From: an uncultured Prevotellaceae bacterium
GTDB taxonomy: Bacteria; Bacteroidota; Bacteroidia; Bacteroidales; Bacteroidaceae
Direction of reading: 5' to 3'
Assembly: GCA_902769805.1 (NCBI GenBank)
Contig: CACXQL010000027.1
Coordinates: forward strand, 1 to 63,292
DNA: 63,292 bases
In this document: one piece after another, positions 26,917 through 35,899 of the stretch
Layout: each line of letters begins with the position of its first letter
Position numbering within the stretch: the first letter of the stretch is position 1
Position numbers and translations under genes: made by a program
Notes under the pieces: generated by a model
What the model was told of the DNA's origin: nothing
Database searches by the model: none
Seen by the model: only the letters and a program-made list of their open reading frames with translations

Positions 26917-29374
26917 CCCATTTCTTTGTTTGGTTGCAGACAACCTTCACTGTCTGGTTCCCGGATTTCAACACGAAGTCTCCTTCCTCTAATATCCATT
27001 TTCCATCAGCTCCTACGAATGCTAGGTTCTTGGCAGGCAGGCGGAAGGTGACAGTCTTCTGCTCTCCTGGTTGTAGGTCTGTCTTCGTGAAGTCACGCAG
27101 ACGCATGTTATCAGGAACAACAGATGCGATAAGGTCACTACTATAGAGCAACACAGCTTCCTTGCCGGCACGACGACCAGTGTTTTTCACATCCACCGTC
27201 ACTGTCAGCACATCATCAGCAGCAAATGAAGTCTTGTCCACTTGTAGGTTAGTGTATTCATAAGTAGTATAACTCATGCCATAGCCGAAGGGCCATTGCA
27301 GGGAGACCTTCGCATCATAGTTATAGGCACCAACCATCGTTCCTACTTCCTCACTGACTTTATAGTCATAGGTGTTCAGTGAATTAATCTCACGCGGATA
27401 GGTATAGGGCAACTTAGCGGAGAAGTTGGCATCACCAGCCAACAGATTGGCAAGGGCATCGCCACCATAGTTTCCAGGGATGAGGATATCCACGACAGCC
27501 TTGGCGAGTGGTTCGATATCAGCGATGAGTCGTGGGCGTCCTTCGTTAAGTACCATGACGATAGGCTTGCCTGTCTTGGCAAGTGCTTTTACGAGATTAC
27601 GCTGGTTCTCAGAGAGCCAGAGGTCTGTGAGATTACCAGGAGTCTCAGTATAGGAGTTCTCTCCGATACATGCTATGATTACATCAGCGTCGGCGGCAGC
27701 AGCGACGGCTTTGTTGATCTGAGGCTCGTTCTCATCATAGTAGGCACCATTCTCATTATAGGTCACGCCCTGTTCCAGAATAATATTATCCTTCCCATAT
27801 TTATTGCAAAGAGCCTCGTAGATAGTATTGTATTTCTCTGCCAGGTCTTCTGCCCTCGATCCCTGCCATGTATAACTCCATCCGCCATGCAGACAGCGCA
27901 TCTGGTTAGCATTAGGCCCCGTCAACAGAATCTTCTTACCTTTCGCCAAGGGCAGGATGTCACCCTCATTCTTCAGCAGCACCTCACTCTCCTCTGCAGC
28001 CTGCAGTGATTTCTGGGCAAACTCGTCAGAACCGAACTTCTCAAAGCCCTTACCACCAGTGTTAGGCTTCTCGAAGAGTCCCAAGCGGTATTTAGCACGA
28101 AGGATACGACGTACAGCATCATCGATACGACTCATGGGCACCTTATCCTCATTGACAAGTTCCTTCAACAGGATGCAGAACTCCACGCTATAGGGGTCCA
28201 TCGACATATCGATACCTGCATTGATGGCAATACGGATAGCGTCTTTCTTATCCTTCGCTACCTTCTCGCGCGAGAAGAGGTTATTGATATCCGCCCAGTC
28301 AGTTACCAGGAATCCGTCCCATTGCAGGTCTTCCTTCAGCCATTTCGTCAGATACTCATAGCTGGCATGAACAGGCACTCCATTTACACTGCCTGAGTTC
28401 ACCATCATCGTCAATGTACCGGCAAGGGCAGCTGCTTTGAAAGGCTCGAAATACTTCTCACGGATCATCTGGGGAGAGAGGTAGGCAGGTGTACGGTCCT
28501 TTCCTGTCCAGGGGGCACCATAGGCAAAGTAATGCTTAGTACTTGTACCCACATGATACTGGTCGATATGGTTGGGATCATCACCCTGATATCCCTTAAT
28601 CTCAGCTACCACCATCTTAGAGTTCACGATGGCATCCTCTCCGAAGCTCTCATAGACACGTGGCCAGCGAGGGTCACGACTCAGGTCCACAACAGGATTG
28701 TACACCCATGGACAATTGGCTGCGCGACTCTCATACGCTGTAATCTCAGCCCCGATACGAGCCAGTTCAGTATTAAACGTCGCACCTATGTTGATAGGTT
28801 GTGGGAAGAGCGTACCACCTTGTGTGTATGTCACACCGTGATTATGGTCCAGACCATATATGTCAGGAATACCGATATATTCCATTGATTTCTTCTGTAT
28901 CAGCTGTATCCACTGCTGCCACTGAGCAACACTTGGGGCACGTGTACCTGGTGCATTCAGTATTGAGCCGACCTTCCATTTCGACACCAGTGTGTCGAGC
29001 ATTGTCTCATTCAGTCTCCAGATACGCTTAGTCTCCCCCTGGTAGATGTCCACAGGAGATCCTCCCAGCCTGTCGATAATCTGCTGGTCTGTCATTTTCA
29101 ACATATTGTTGATTTCTTCTTCCGACCTGCCGTACTGTTGCATGACCGAGCGTACTTTCTCGCGGTCCACCTTTGCATTCTCAACGGTCATCTTTCCCAT
29201 CACGTCAAGATTCAGTTCCAGCATCTGTCCGATCTTCTCGTCAAGCGTCATCTTGGCAAGTGTCTTCTCCACTTTCGCCTCCAAGGCAGCATCACGGGGA
29301 ATAGCAGGTTTCACATTCTGGGCATAGCCTCCGATTGCAGTCATTAGCCAAACGGCTGTCAATAGCTTCTTCAT
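26897..29374 (-). CDS. Glycoside hydrolase family 3 beta-glucosidase-like enzyme
   Basis: An 825-residue secreted enzyme. The signal peptide is [19 protein letters not shown]. The N-terminal TIM-barrel domain (about 35-400) has the nucleophile Asp in LVTDWAD, plus [18 protein letters not shown] and STKHYFAYG. The alpha/beta sandwich (about 410-650) follows and a C-terminal fibronectin-III-like domain (about 710-820) ends it. GH3 enzymes of this shape remove glucose or related residues from plant glycans. No SusC/SusD pair flanks it, so it is a lone enzyme rather than part of a polysaccharide locus. The ATG at 29374 is preferred to the upstream TTG. Confidence 0.92.
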   Translation of the reverse strand: MKKLLTAVWLMTAIGGYAQNVKPAIPRDAALEAKVEKTLAKMTLDEKIGQMLELNLDVMGKMTVENAKVDREKVRSVMQQYGRSEEEINNMLKMTDQQIIDRLGGSPVDIYQGETKRIWRLNETMLDTLVSKWKVGSILNAPGTRAPSVAQWQQWIQLIQKKSMEYIGIPDIYGLDHNHGVTYTQGGTLFPQPINIGATFNTELARIGAEITAYESRAANCPWVYNPVVDLSRDPRWPRVYESFGEDAIVNSKMVVAEIKGYQGDDPNHIDQYHVGTSTKHYFAYGAPWTGKDRTPAYLSPQMIREKYFEPFKAAALAGTLTMMVNSGSVNGVPVHASYEYLTKWLKEDLQWDGFLVTDWADINNLFSREKVAKDKKDAIRIAINAGIDMSMDPYSVEFCILLKELVNEDKVPMSRIDDAVRRILRAKYRLGLFEKPNTGGKGFEKFGSDEFAQKSLQAAEESEVLLKNEGDILPLAKGKKILLTGPNANQMRCLHGGWSYTWQGSRAEDLAEKYNTIYEALCNKYGKDNIILEQGVTYNENGAYYDENEPQINKAVAAAADADVIIACIGENSYTETPGNLTDLWLSENQRNLVKALAKTGKPIVMVLNEGRPRLIADIEPLAKAVVDILIPGNYGGDALANLLAGDANFSAKLPYTYPREINSLNTYDYKVSEEVGTMVGAYNYDAKVSLQWPFGYGMSYTTYEYTNLQVDKTSFAADDVLTVTVDVKNTGRRAGKEAVLLYSSDLIASVVPDNMRLRDFTKTDLQPGEQKTVTFRLPAKNLAFVGADGKWILEEGDFVLKSGNQTVKVVCNQTKKWETPNIP

Positions 29375-29403
29375 ATCCAAATTGTAGTTTTAAATTCTTG
29401 GGG

Positions 29404-29435
29404 CAAAGGTACGAAAAAACGAGAGAAATGCCAAA
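29404..29435 (-). promoter_or_regulatory. Promoter for the GH3 gene
   Basis: On the minus strand, TTTG at 29435-29432, a 20-nt spacer and TACCTTTG at 29411-29404. The start codon lies 29 bases after. Confidence 0.8.
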
Positions 29436-29469
29436 TTTATTTGAGTATTTCCAAATGCCAAGTAAGTTT

Positions 29470-29565
29470 GCCGCCGCCTATCCTATAGATAGCCGCCACC
29501 TATCGACCCGAAAGGTGCCGCCTATCGAGTCGTTTGCTCGGGGCTATCGATGCGAAAGGACGGCA
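29470..29565 (+). repeat. GCCGCCTATCGA-type degenerate repeat
   Basis: Words GCCGCCTATC, GCCGCCACCTATCGACCCGAA, GTGCCGCCTATCGAGTCG and GGGCTATCGATGCGAAAGG follow one another at intervals of about 20-30 bases, with short inverted parts (CCTATC/GATAG). It is GC-rich in an otherwise AT-rich 364-base gap. The rest of the gap (29566-29738) holds an AT-rich stretch with a -7-like TAATTTTG at 29661-29668 ahead of rpoD, without a clear -33 box. Confidence 0.65.
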
Positions 29566-29738
29566 GTTTCGTAGAAGGGGAATACTGTATGCTGAGAGAA
29601 GATTAAACTTTTTTAAGAAAAATAATGGGTGTAAAGAGAACAACGTATTGCTATTTTTTGTAATTTTGCATCGTTTTACGGTATTAATTAGTACACAAGC
29701 TTGATTTTCAAGCAGTTAAGGAGAAAGAGAGAAATTTA

Positions 29739-30611
29739 ATGAGACAATTAAAGATTCAAAAAAGTATTACGAATCGTTCAAGTGAGGCACTGGATAAGTA
29801 TCTGGTGGAAATTGGACGTGCACCACTGATCAGTATTGACGAGGAAATTGAGCTTGCTCAGAAAATTCGCAAGGGTGGTCCTGAGGGTGAGCGTGCCAAA
29901 GACAAGCTTGTCACAGCCAATCTACGATTCGTGGTATCTGTAGCTAAGCAGTATCAGCATCAGGGATTGACGCTGACTGATTTGATTGATGAGGGTAACA
30001 TTGGCTTGATAAAAGCCGCACAGAAATTTGATGAGACACGTGGATTCAAGTTTATCTCTTATGCAGTATGGTGGATCCGTCAGAGTATCTTACAGGCTAT
30101 TGCCGAGCAGAGTCGTATCGTACGTCTTCCTTTGAACCAGGTGGGAAGTCTGAATAAGATCAATCACGAGATTAATAAGTTTGAGCAGGAGAATCAGCGT
30201 CATCCTTCTGTCTCAGAGTTAAGTGAAGCGACAAACCTTGATGAGGAGAAGATTGGACAGAGTCTGATGGCAGACGGTCATCATGTGTCTATCGACGCTC
30301 CATTCCAGGATGGCGAAGATAACTGTATGCTGGATGTCATGGCAAGTGGTGATGACTCACGAACAGACCGTCAGGTGGATCATGAGTCTATGGCACAGGA
30401 GTTGAACACTGTCCTACAGAAAGTATTGAAGGACCGTGAGATTACCATCATCCGCGAATGCTTTGGCATCGGATGTCACGAGAAAGGATTAGAGGAGATC
30501 GGAGACCGCTTAGGTTTGACCCGTGAGCGTGTGCGTCAGATTCGTGAAAAGAGCATTGCCAAGCTCCGCGAGTCGGGTAATGCACGTATTCTCATGAAAT
30601 ATTTGGGATAA
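29739..30611 (+). CDS. rpoD: RNA polymerase primary sigma factor
   Basis: A 290-residue sigma-70 protein, the short group 1 type of Bacteroidetes (like sigma ABfr) that reads the TTTG/TAnnTTTG promoters seen here. Region 1.2 is EALDKYLVEIGRAPLISIDE, region 2 holds TANLRFVVSVAKQYQHQG, DEGNIGLIKAAQKFD and FISYAVWWIRQSILQAI, region 3 follows, and the region 4 helix-turn-helix is LGLTRERVRQIREKSIAKL. Region 1.1 is absent, as normal for the phylum. A single-gene unit. Confidence 0.96.
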   Translation: MRQLKIQKSITNRSSEALDKYLVEIGRAPLISIDEEIELAQKIRKGGPEGERAKDKLVTANLRFVVSVAKQYQHQGLTLTDLIDEGNIGLIKAAQKFDETRGFKFISYAVWWIRQSILQAIAEQSRIVRLPLNQVGSLNKINHEINKFEQENQRHPSVSELSEATNLDEEKIGQSLMADGHHVSIDAPFQDGEDNCMLDVMASGDDSRTDRQVDHESMAQELNTVLQKVLKDREITIIRECFGIGCHEKGLEEIGDRLGLTRERVRQIREKSIAKLRESGNARILMKYLG

Positions 30612-30614
30612 AAG

Positions 30615-30645
30615 TTTGCTCCTTCAGAATTATTTATTAATTTTG
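30615..30645 (+). promoter_or_regulatory. Promoter for the DUF5686 gene
   Basis: TTTG at 30615-30618, a 19-nt spacer and TAATTTTG at 30638-30645. The expected transcription start is near 30651, exactly where the first possible start codon (GTG) lies. Confidence 0.75.
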
Positions 30646-30650
30646 GAGGC

Positions 30651-32672
30651 GTGAATACAATAAGGCTGAAGATAATGGTGCTGGGCATGTTGATATTCAT
30701 GCCCGGCATTTGTTTTTCAAAGGAAAAGTCTGATTCCATATTACTCAATAAGATATGGAGCTACAGGCGAAACTTCGCCCACAAGATCGGGGGCGAAAAG
30801 CCTAATGTATATATACGCTACACCTTAAATACTGAGCGTCGTAACCCTACCCTATACTTGATTCCCACCTTTTTTTATTATGCACAGGGAAAGAGAGAGT
30901 TCCTGTCAGAGACATACGGAAAGTTACGTCTTCTGGGAGAAAACGATTATCGTATAGACCGACAGATTATCTGCAACACAGAACCTCACGGCAATCAGGT
31001 CACCTCTGCGTTTACTGACTACATAGTACCAGACATCTACGGAATGACATTATATGACGACAGGATATTGTCACCCTTCTATCGAAAGAACCGTATCTAT
31101 TACCGATATACTGTCCATCAAGACAACACCAACATTGCACAGGTATCATTCCGCCCGTTCTTAAGACACACCCAGTTAATCAAAGGTAGTGCAACCGTTG
31201 ATGTGAATACAGGGCGTATCATCTCTGTTGTCTATGACGGAGAATACGATATGATTAAGTTTCATGTTGACATCATGCATGGAACAGATGGCAGTAATTC
31301 CATCCTACCGCAACGATGCCAGTCTAATCTGAGATTCAACTTCTTTGGAAACCGCATCACATCCAACTATCTTGCCATGTATAATTGTCCTGTGACTCTC
31401 CCCGATTCTGTCAGGAATGTCTCCGATAGGGAGATTATGGACTCCTTGCGTCCTGTCGTATTAAGAAAAGACGAAGCAGAGATATACCAACGCTATGATG
31501 AGGAGCGTATGAAGGAGGTACAGCCAAAGACAGACACTGTCATTAAAAAGAAGAGACATTTTAGTAGATTCCTGCAGAAAGTAGGTGACCGGCTGGTAAC
31601 CAGTTCCACTATGGAATCCAAAGATGCCAGTGTCCGTCTGTCTCCTATATTGAATCCCCAGTATATCAGTTACAGCCAGAGTCGTGGATTCTCCTATAGG
31701 ATACAGTTCGGAGCGCGTTATAGTTGGAATCAGAAACGTTATCTGACACTCTCTCCACGAATCGGTTATAATTTCAAGATAAAACAGTTCTTTCATCACA
31801 CATCCCTAAAGATGACCTATAATCCCAAGAGGAATGGTTATGCGGAGATTACAGTGGCTAACGGTAACCGTATCTCCAATGAGAGTGTGATAGAAGCTAT
31901 CAAGAATAATCATAATGACCCACAGGACTATGAAGGAAAAGACTTGGACTACTTCAAGGATAATTATATCAAGGTCCACAATAATATCGTGGCGTTTGAC
32001 TGGCTGGAGATTATGGCTGGTGTTGTATATCATATCCGAAGACCAGTAAATGTGGCTGACATGGAAAAAGAGCACATGCCGACCGTCTATAGGAGCTTTG
32101 CACCCGCCATCACCTTGCATTTGACACCGTGGCGTAAAGGACCTGTCCTTACTTTCAATTATGAGCGAAGCCTTAACAATGTCTTCGGATCAAACCTTCA
32201 GTATGAACGCATAGAGATGGATGCCAGTTATAAATTCAAACTGGACAGGATGCATCTGGTCAATCTGAAAGCTGGAAGCGGACTATATACCAACAGAAAG
32301 ACCAACTATTTCCTGGACTATACCAATTTCCATGACCAGAATCTCCCAGAAGGATGGGACGACGACTGGACAGGACATTTCCAATTGATTGACAGCAGAT
32401 GGTACAACACTTCCAAATATTATGTTCGTGGGCATGCTTCATACGAGTCACCCCTACTCGTCTGCTCTTTCCTCCCCATCATTGGCAGATACATTGAAAC
32501 AGAACGTTTCTATCTGAGTATGCTCTCTATCCAACATACACGCGCCTATTCGGAAATCGGTTATGGGGCATCTACCCGACTGGTGTCCATAGGTGCCTTT
32601 GCCAGTTTTCTCAATACAAAGATTCAAGATATCGGTTTTAAATTCACTTTCGAGCTATTCAGGAAATGGTAG
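30651..32672 (+). CDS. DUF5686 family outer-membrane barrel protein
   Basis: A 673-residue protein with a signal peptide (MNTIRLKIMVLGMLIFMPGICFS). The N-terminal part (about 25-240) is the conserved DUF5686 region (IWSYRRNFAHKIGGEKPNVY, YIVPDIYGMTLYDDRIL). The C-terminal 350 residues alternate hydrophobic and polar strands and end FKFTFELFRKW, with a terminal aromatic residue as in outer-membrane barrels. Its function is unknown. Starting at GTG keeps the basic signal-peptide head but would leave almost no leader; the ATG at 30675 gives a leader but a poorer signal. Its last codons overlap the addA start. Confidence 0.78.
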   Translation: MNTIRLKIMVLGMLIFMPGICFSKEKSDSILLNKIWSYRRNFAHKIGGEKPNVYIRYTLNTERRNPTLYLIPTFFYYAQGKREFLSETYGKLRLLGENDYRIDRQIICNTEPHGNQVTSAFTDYIVPDIYGMTLYDDRILSPFYRKNRIYYRYTVHQDNTNIAQVSFRPFLRHTQLIKGSATVDVNTGRIISVVYDGEYDMIKFHVDIMHGTDGSNSILPQRCQSNLRFNFFGNRITSNYLAMYNCPVTLPDSVRNVSDREIMDSLRPVVLRKDEAEIYQRYDEERMKEVQPKTDTVIKKKRHFSRFLQKVGDRLVTSSTMESKDASVRLSPILNPQYISYSQSRGFSYRIQFGARYSWNQKRYLTLSPRIGYNFKIKQFFHHTSLKMTYNPKRNGYAEITVANGNRISNESVIEAIKNNHNDPQDYEGKDLDYFKDNYIKVHNNIVAFDWLEIMAGVVYHIRRPVNVADMEKEHMPTVYRSFAPAITLHLTPWRKGPVLTFNYERSLNNVFGSNLQYERIEMDASYKFKLDRMHLVNLKAGSGLYTNRKTNYFLDYTNFHDQNLPEGWDDDWTGHFQLIDSRWYNTSKYYVRGHASYESPLLVCSFLPIIGRYIETERFYLSMLSIQHTRAYSEIGYGASTRLVSIGAFASFLNTKIQDIGFKFTFELFRKW

Positions 32673-35600
32673 AAACACAGAAGCCACTTATAGTCTATAA
32701 GGCGAGTGCAGGTAGCGGTAAGACCTTCACCCTTGCCACAGAGTATATCAAGCTCTTGGTACGTGACCCTCTTAACTATCGTGCCATCCTTGCCGTTACT
32801 TTTACCAACAAGGCGACAGAGGAGATGAAGATGCGTATCCTCAGTCAACTCTATGGTATCTGGAAACAACTGCCAGACTCTGACAGTTATGCACAAAAGA
32901 TACAAGAAGAGACGGGGCTTCCCATGGAGACCATCCGACAACGGTCTTATGATGCACTACATCTTTTGCTACACAACTATAACAGTTTCCGTGTACAGAC
33001 AATTGATGCCTTCTTCCAAAGTGTACTCCGCAATCTTGCCCGTGAACTGGAACTGACAGCAAACCTCCGAGTGGGACTCAGTGGTGATCAGATAGAGGAA
33101 CTTGCCGTTGACCAACTTATTGACCAACTCAAGCATACGGACATGATGCTGCAATGGCTGCTCCATTATATCATGGACAGTCTTCAGGATGATAAGGGTT
33201 GGAGTAATAATGACGAGAAAAAGACAAGTTTCATTCACGAGATCAAGCACTTTGGAAAGACTATCTTCCGTGATTACTATAAGGAACACCGGAATGAACT
33301 GAATGAGAAGATGGAGGAAGAGGGATTCTTTGAACAATATACAAAGACTCTCAGACAAATCCGTGATGATGCCAAAGAACGGATGCTCACCATAGCATCA
33401 GCCTATTTTGACACTTTAGAGCAGGAAGGGTTGACGGTGGCAGACATCAAGAGTGGCACCCGTGGGGTTTCAGGATACTTCCAGAAAATCAAGAACGGGC
33501 AGTTTGATCCCACTGTTCTCAATGCCACAGCGTTAAAAGCGATGGATGTTCCAGAGAACTGGTATAAGAAAGACCATCCTCGAGCAGAAGAACTATATGT
33601 CTTGGCAGACCAGGTCTTTATTCCGATGCTTCGCTATACTGAGCAAGAACGAGAGAAGCAATGGAAACTCTTCCAGTCGGCACAACTTACACTCCGTCAT
33701 CTGAACAACCTACGTCTTCTTCATAGTATTGAACAGAAAGTTAAGGACCTCCATGAAGAAGCGAATGTTTTTTTGTTAGGCAACACCCACCACCTGTTAC
33801 ATGCCCTGATACAAGACCAGGACTCACCTTTTATCTTTGAGAAGATCGGGGCGCAACTCCATCATGTGATGATTGATGAGTTTCAGGATACCAGTACTGT
33901 CCAATGGCAGAACTTCAAAGTCCTGATGCGTGAATGTATGAGTCATATTGGATCCGAGAATCTTATTGTGGGTGATGTCAAACAGAGTGTGTACCGTTGG
34001 CGTTCTGGTGACTGGCGTCTGTTGAATAATATCAACCAGCAGTTCTCATCAGAGATGATGGAGATAAGGCCTCTGCAAACAAACTACCGTTCTGAACGGA
34101 ACATCATAACATTCAATAATGCTTTCTTTACTTCTGCCGCTCAGCAGGAACAAGAAGCCTTGAGTGAACGGGATCCGGCTGGTGCACAACAGTTGAAAGA
34201 TGCCTATGCCGATGTTTGCCAACAGATTCCAGAGAATCGTGAGCCTTTGGGTTATGTGGAAGTACGTCTATTGCCTGCCAAGGACTATCGAGAACGGACA
34301 TTGGAACAATTAAGAGATACTGTCAAAATGCTCTTAGGACAAGGTGTATCCGCCAACAACATAGCCATTCTTGTCAGAACCAATGATATCATCACCCTCA
34401 TCGCCAATTATTTTGCGGAACAGATGCCAGAGGTAAGTATTGTAAGTGACGAAGCTTTTCGTCTGGATGCCTCTGTGTCCGTGCGGTTACTGATAGATAG
34501 TCTGCACTTACTTACGCACCCTGCTGATCTTCTGACAAAAGCCCAACTCATCAAAACCTATCATCGGGATGTCTTATGTGAAGATTGTTCTGACTCCGTT
34601 TTGCTATTGCGGAACATCAATCCGGATGACCTATTGCCTGCATCCTATATCGCACATTTTGACGAACTGCTGATGCTTCCCCTTTATGAGTTGGTGGAAC
34701 GTCTCTATGACATCTTCGAACTCCACCGTCTGAAAGACCAGAGTGCGTATATCTGTGCATTTTATGACTGTCTCACAGAATATACGATGGAGAATAGTAC
34801 AGGCATTGACGCATTTATCGAGACCTGGGAGTTAGAGTTACATGAAAAGACTATCCAAAGCGACGAACTGCATGGTATCCGTATCCTCACCATCCATAAG
34901 AGTAAGGGACTGGAGTATGACCATGTGCTATTACCTTTCTGTGATTGGCAGATGGAACGTAGTGAGACCATCTGGTGTGAACCGTCAGAAGAACCATTCT
35001 GTGAATTACCAGTAGCTCCGATTGACTATAGCTCAAAAATGATAGGAACTATTTATGAAGGGGACTATCTGAATGAGCACCTGCAGTTGACGGTAGATAA
35101 CCTGAATCTTCTGTATGTTGCCTTCACCAGAGCCTGTAAGAATCTGTTTGTGATGGGTAAGCGTAAAACAAAGTCCAGTCGTTCTGCTATTATAGAAAAG
35201 GTATTACCAGAACTGAACATGGATGGAACGACACTACAAGGTATGGAAGATGAACAGGAAGATATCTTTTTCTCCTATGGTTCCCTCTATATAGACCAGC
35301 ATAAGCAGCGAAAGGATACCGACAATGTGTTTCTGCAATCATCTCAACCCTTATCGATAGAGATTGAGACCTTTGATAGTAAGACGGAATTCCGGCAGAG
35401 TAATAAAAGCCAACAGTTCGTACAGACAGACGATGAGGAAGAAGACCAACAACAGGGATATGTCAAGATGGGCAGCATCCTGCATCATGTATTCTCCACC
35501 ATTCACACTGTTGCCGATATCGACGATGCCTTGCGACAATTGGAACTGGAAGGTATTCTCTATGACGATGAGATAACCGCAGCAAAGATTTCCTCCATGC

Positions 35601-35899
35601 TTCGTAAACGACTGGAGAGTCCTCGTGTCAAGGAATGGTTCTCTGATAAATGGACATTATATAACGAATGTACCATTTTGTATACGGATGCCAGCGGACA
35701 TGTTTGTGAGCGTCGACCTGACAGGGTGATGAGTGACGGACAACGACTTGTGGTTGTGGATTTCAAGTTTGGTCACTCCCGTCCTGAATATCAGGAACAG
35801 GTACGTGAATATATGTCCCTTTTGAAGCAGATGGGACACTCGCAAGTAGAAGGATATATATGGTATGTTTACAGTAATCAAATTGAATCTGTGAGATGA
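32666..35899 (+). CDS. addA: AddA-type helicase-nuclease
   Basis: A 1077-residue UvrD-family helicase with a C-terminal RecB-type nuclease, one half of the AddAB double-strand break processing enzyme. Motif I is ASAGSGKT (about 11-18), motif II VMIDEFQDTS, motif III VGDVKQSVYRWRSGD, motif IV LQTNYRSE, motif V TIHKSKGLEYDHV and motif VI LLYVAFTRACKN. The nuclease core is RPDRVM...VVVDFKFG with YQEQVREY near the end. The gene overlaps DUF5686 by seven bases and addB by four. Confidence 0.93.
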   Translation: MVETQKPLIVYKASAGSGKTFTLATEYIKLLVRDPLNYRAILAVTFTNKATEEMKMRILSQLYGIWKQLPDSDSYAQKIQEETGLPMETIRQRSYDALHLLLHNYNSFRVQTIDAFFQSVLRNLARELELTANLRVGLSGDQIEELAVDQLIDQLKHTDMMLQWLLHYIMDSLQDDKGWSNNDEKKTSFIHEIKHFGKTIFRDYYKEHRNELNEKMEEEGFFEQYTKTLRQIRDDAKERMLTIASAYFDTLEQEGLTVADIKSGTRGVSGYFQKIKNGQFDPTVLNATALKAMDVPENWYKKDHPRAEELYVLADQVFIPMLRYTEQEREKQWKLFQSAQLTLRHLNNLRLLHSIEQKVKDLHEEANVFLLGNTHHLLHALIQDQDSPFIFEKIGAQLHHVMIDEFQDTSTVQWQNFKVLMRECMSHIGSENLIVGDVKQSVYRWRSGDWRLLNNINQQFSSEMMEIRPLQTNYRSERNIITFNNAFFTSAAQQEQEALSERDPAGAQQLKDAYADVCQQIPENREPLGYVEVRLLPAKDYRERTLEQLRDTVKMLLGQGVSANNIAILVRTNDIITLIANYFAEQMPEVSIVSDEAFRLDASVSVRLLIDSLHLLTHPADLLTKAQLIKTYHRDVLCEDCSDSVLLLRNINPDDLLPASYIAHFDELLMLPLYELVERLYDIFELHRLKDQSAYICAFYDCLTEYTMENSTGIDAFIETWELELHEKTIQSDELHGIRILTIHKSKGLEYDHVLLPFCDWQMERSETIWCEPSEEPFCELPVAPIDYSSKMIGTIYEGDYLNEHLQLTVDNLNLLYVAFTRACKNLFVMGKRKTKSSRSAIIEKVLPELNMDGTTLQGMEDEQEDIFFSYGSLYIDQHKQRKDTDNVFLQSSQPLSIEIETFDSKTEFRQSNKSQQFVQTDDEEEDQQQGYVKMGSILHHVFSTIHTVADIDDALRQLELEGILYDDEITAAKISSMLRKRLESPRVKEWFSDKWTLYNECTILYTDASGHVCERRPDRVMSDGQRLVVVDFKFGHSRPEYQEQVREYMSLLKQMGHSQVEGYIWYVYSNQIESVR

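Noticed and set aside
26897-29374. Polysaccharide utilisation locus
   Set aside because: The GH3 gene stands alone; no SusC/SusD-like pair or other glycan genes adjoin it.
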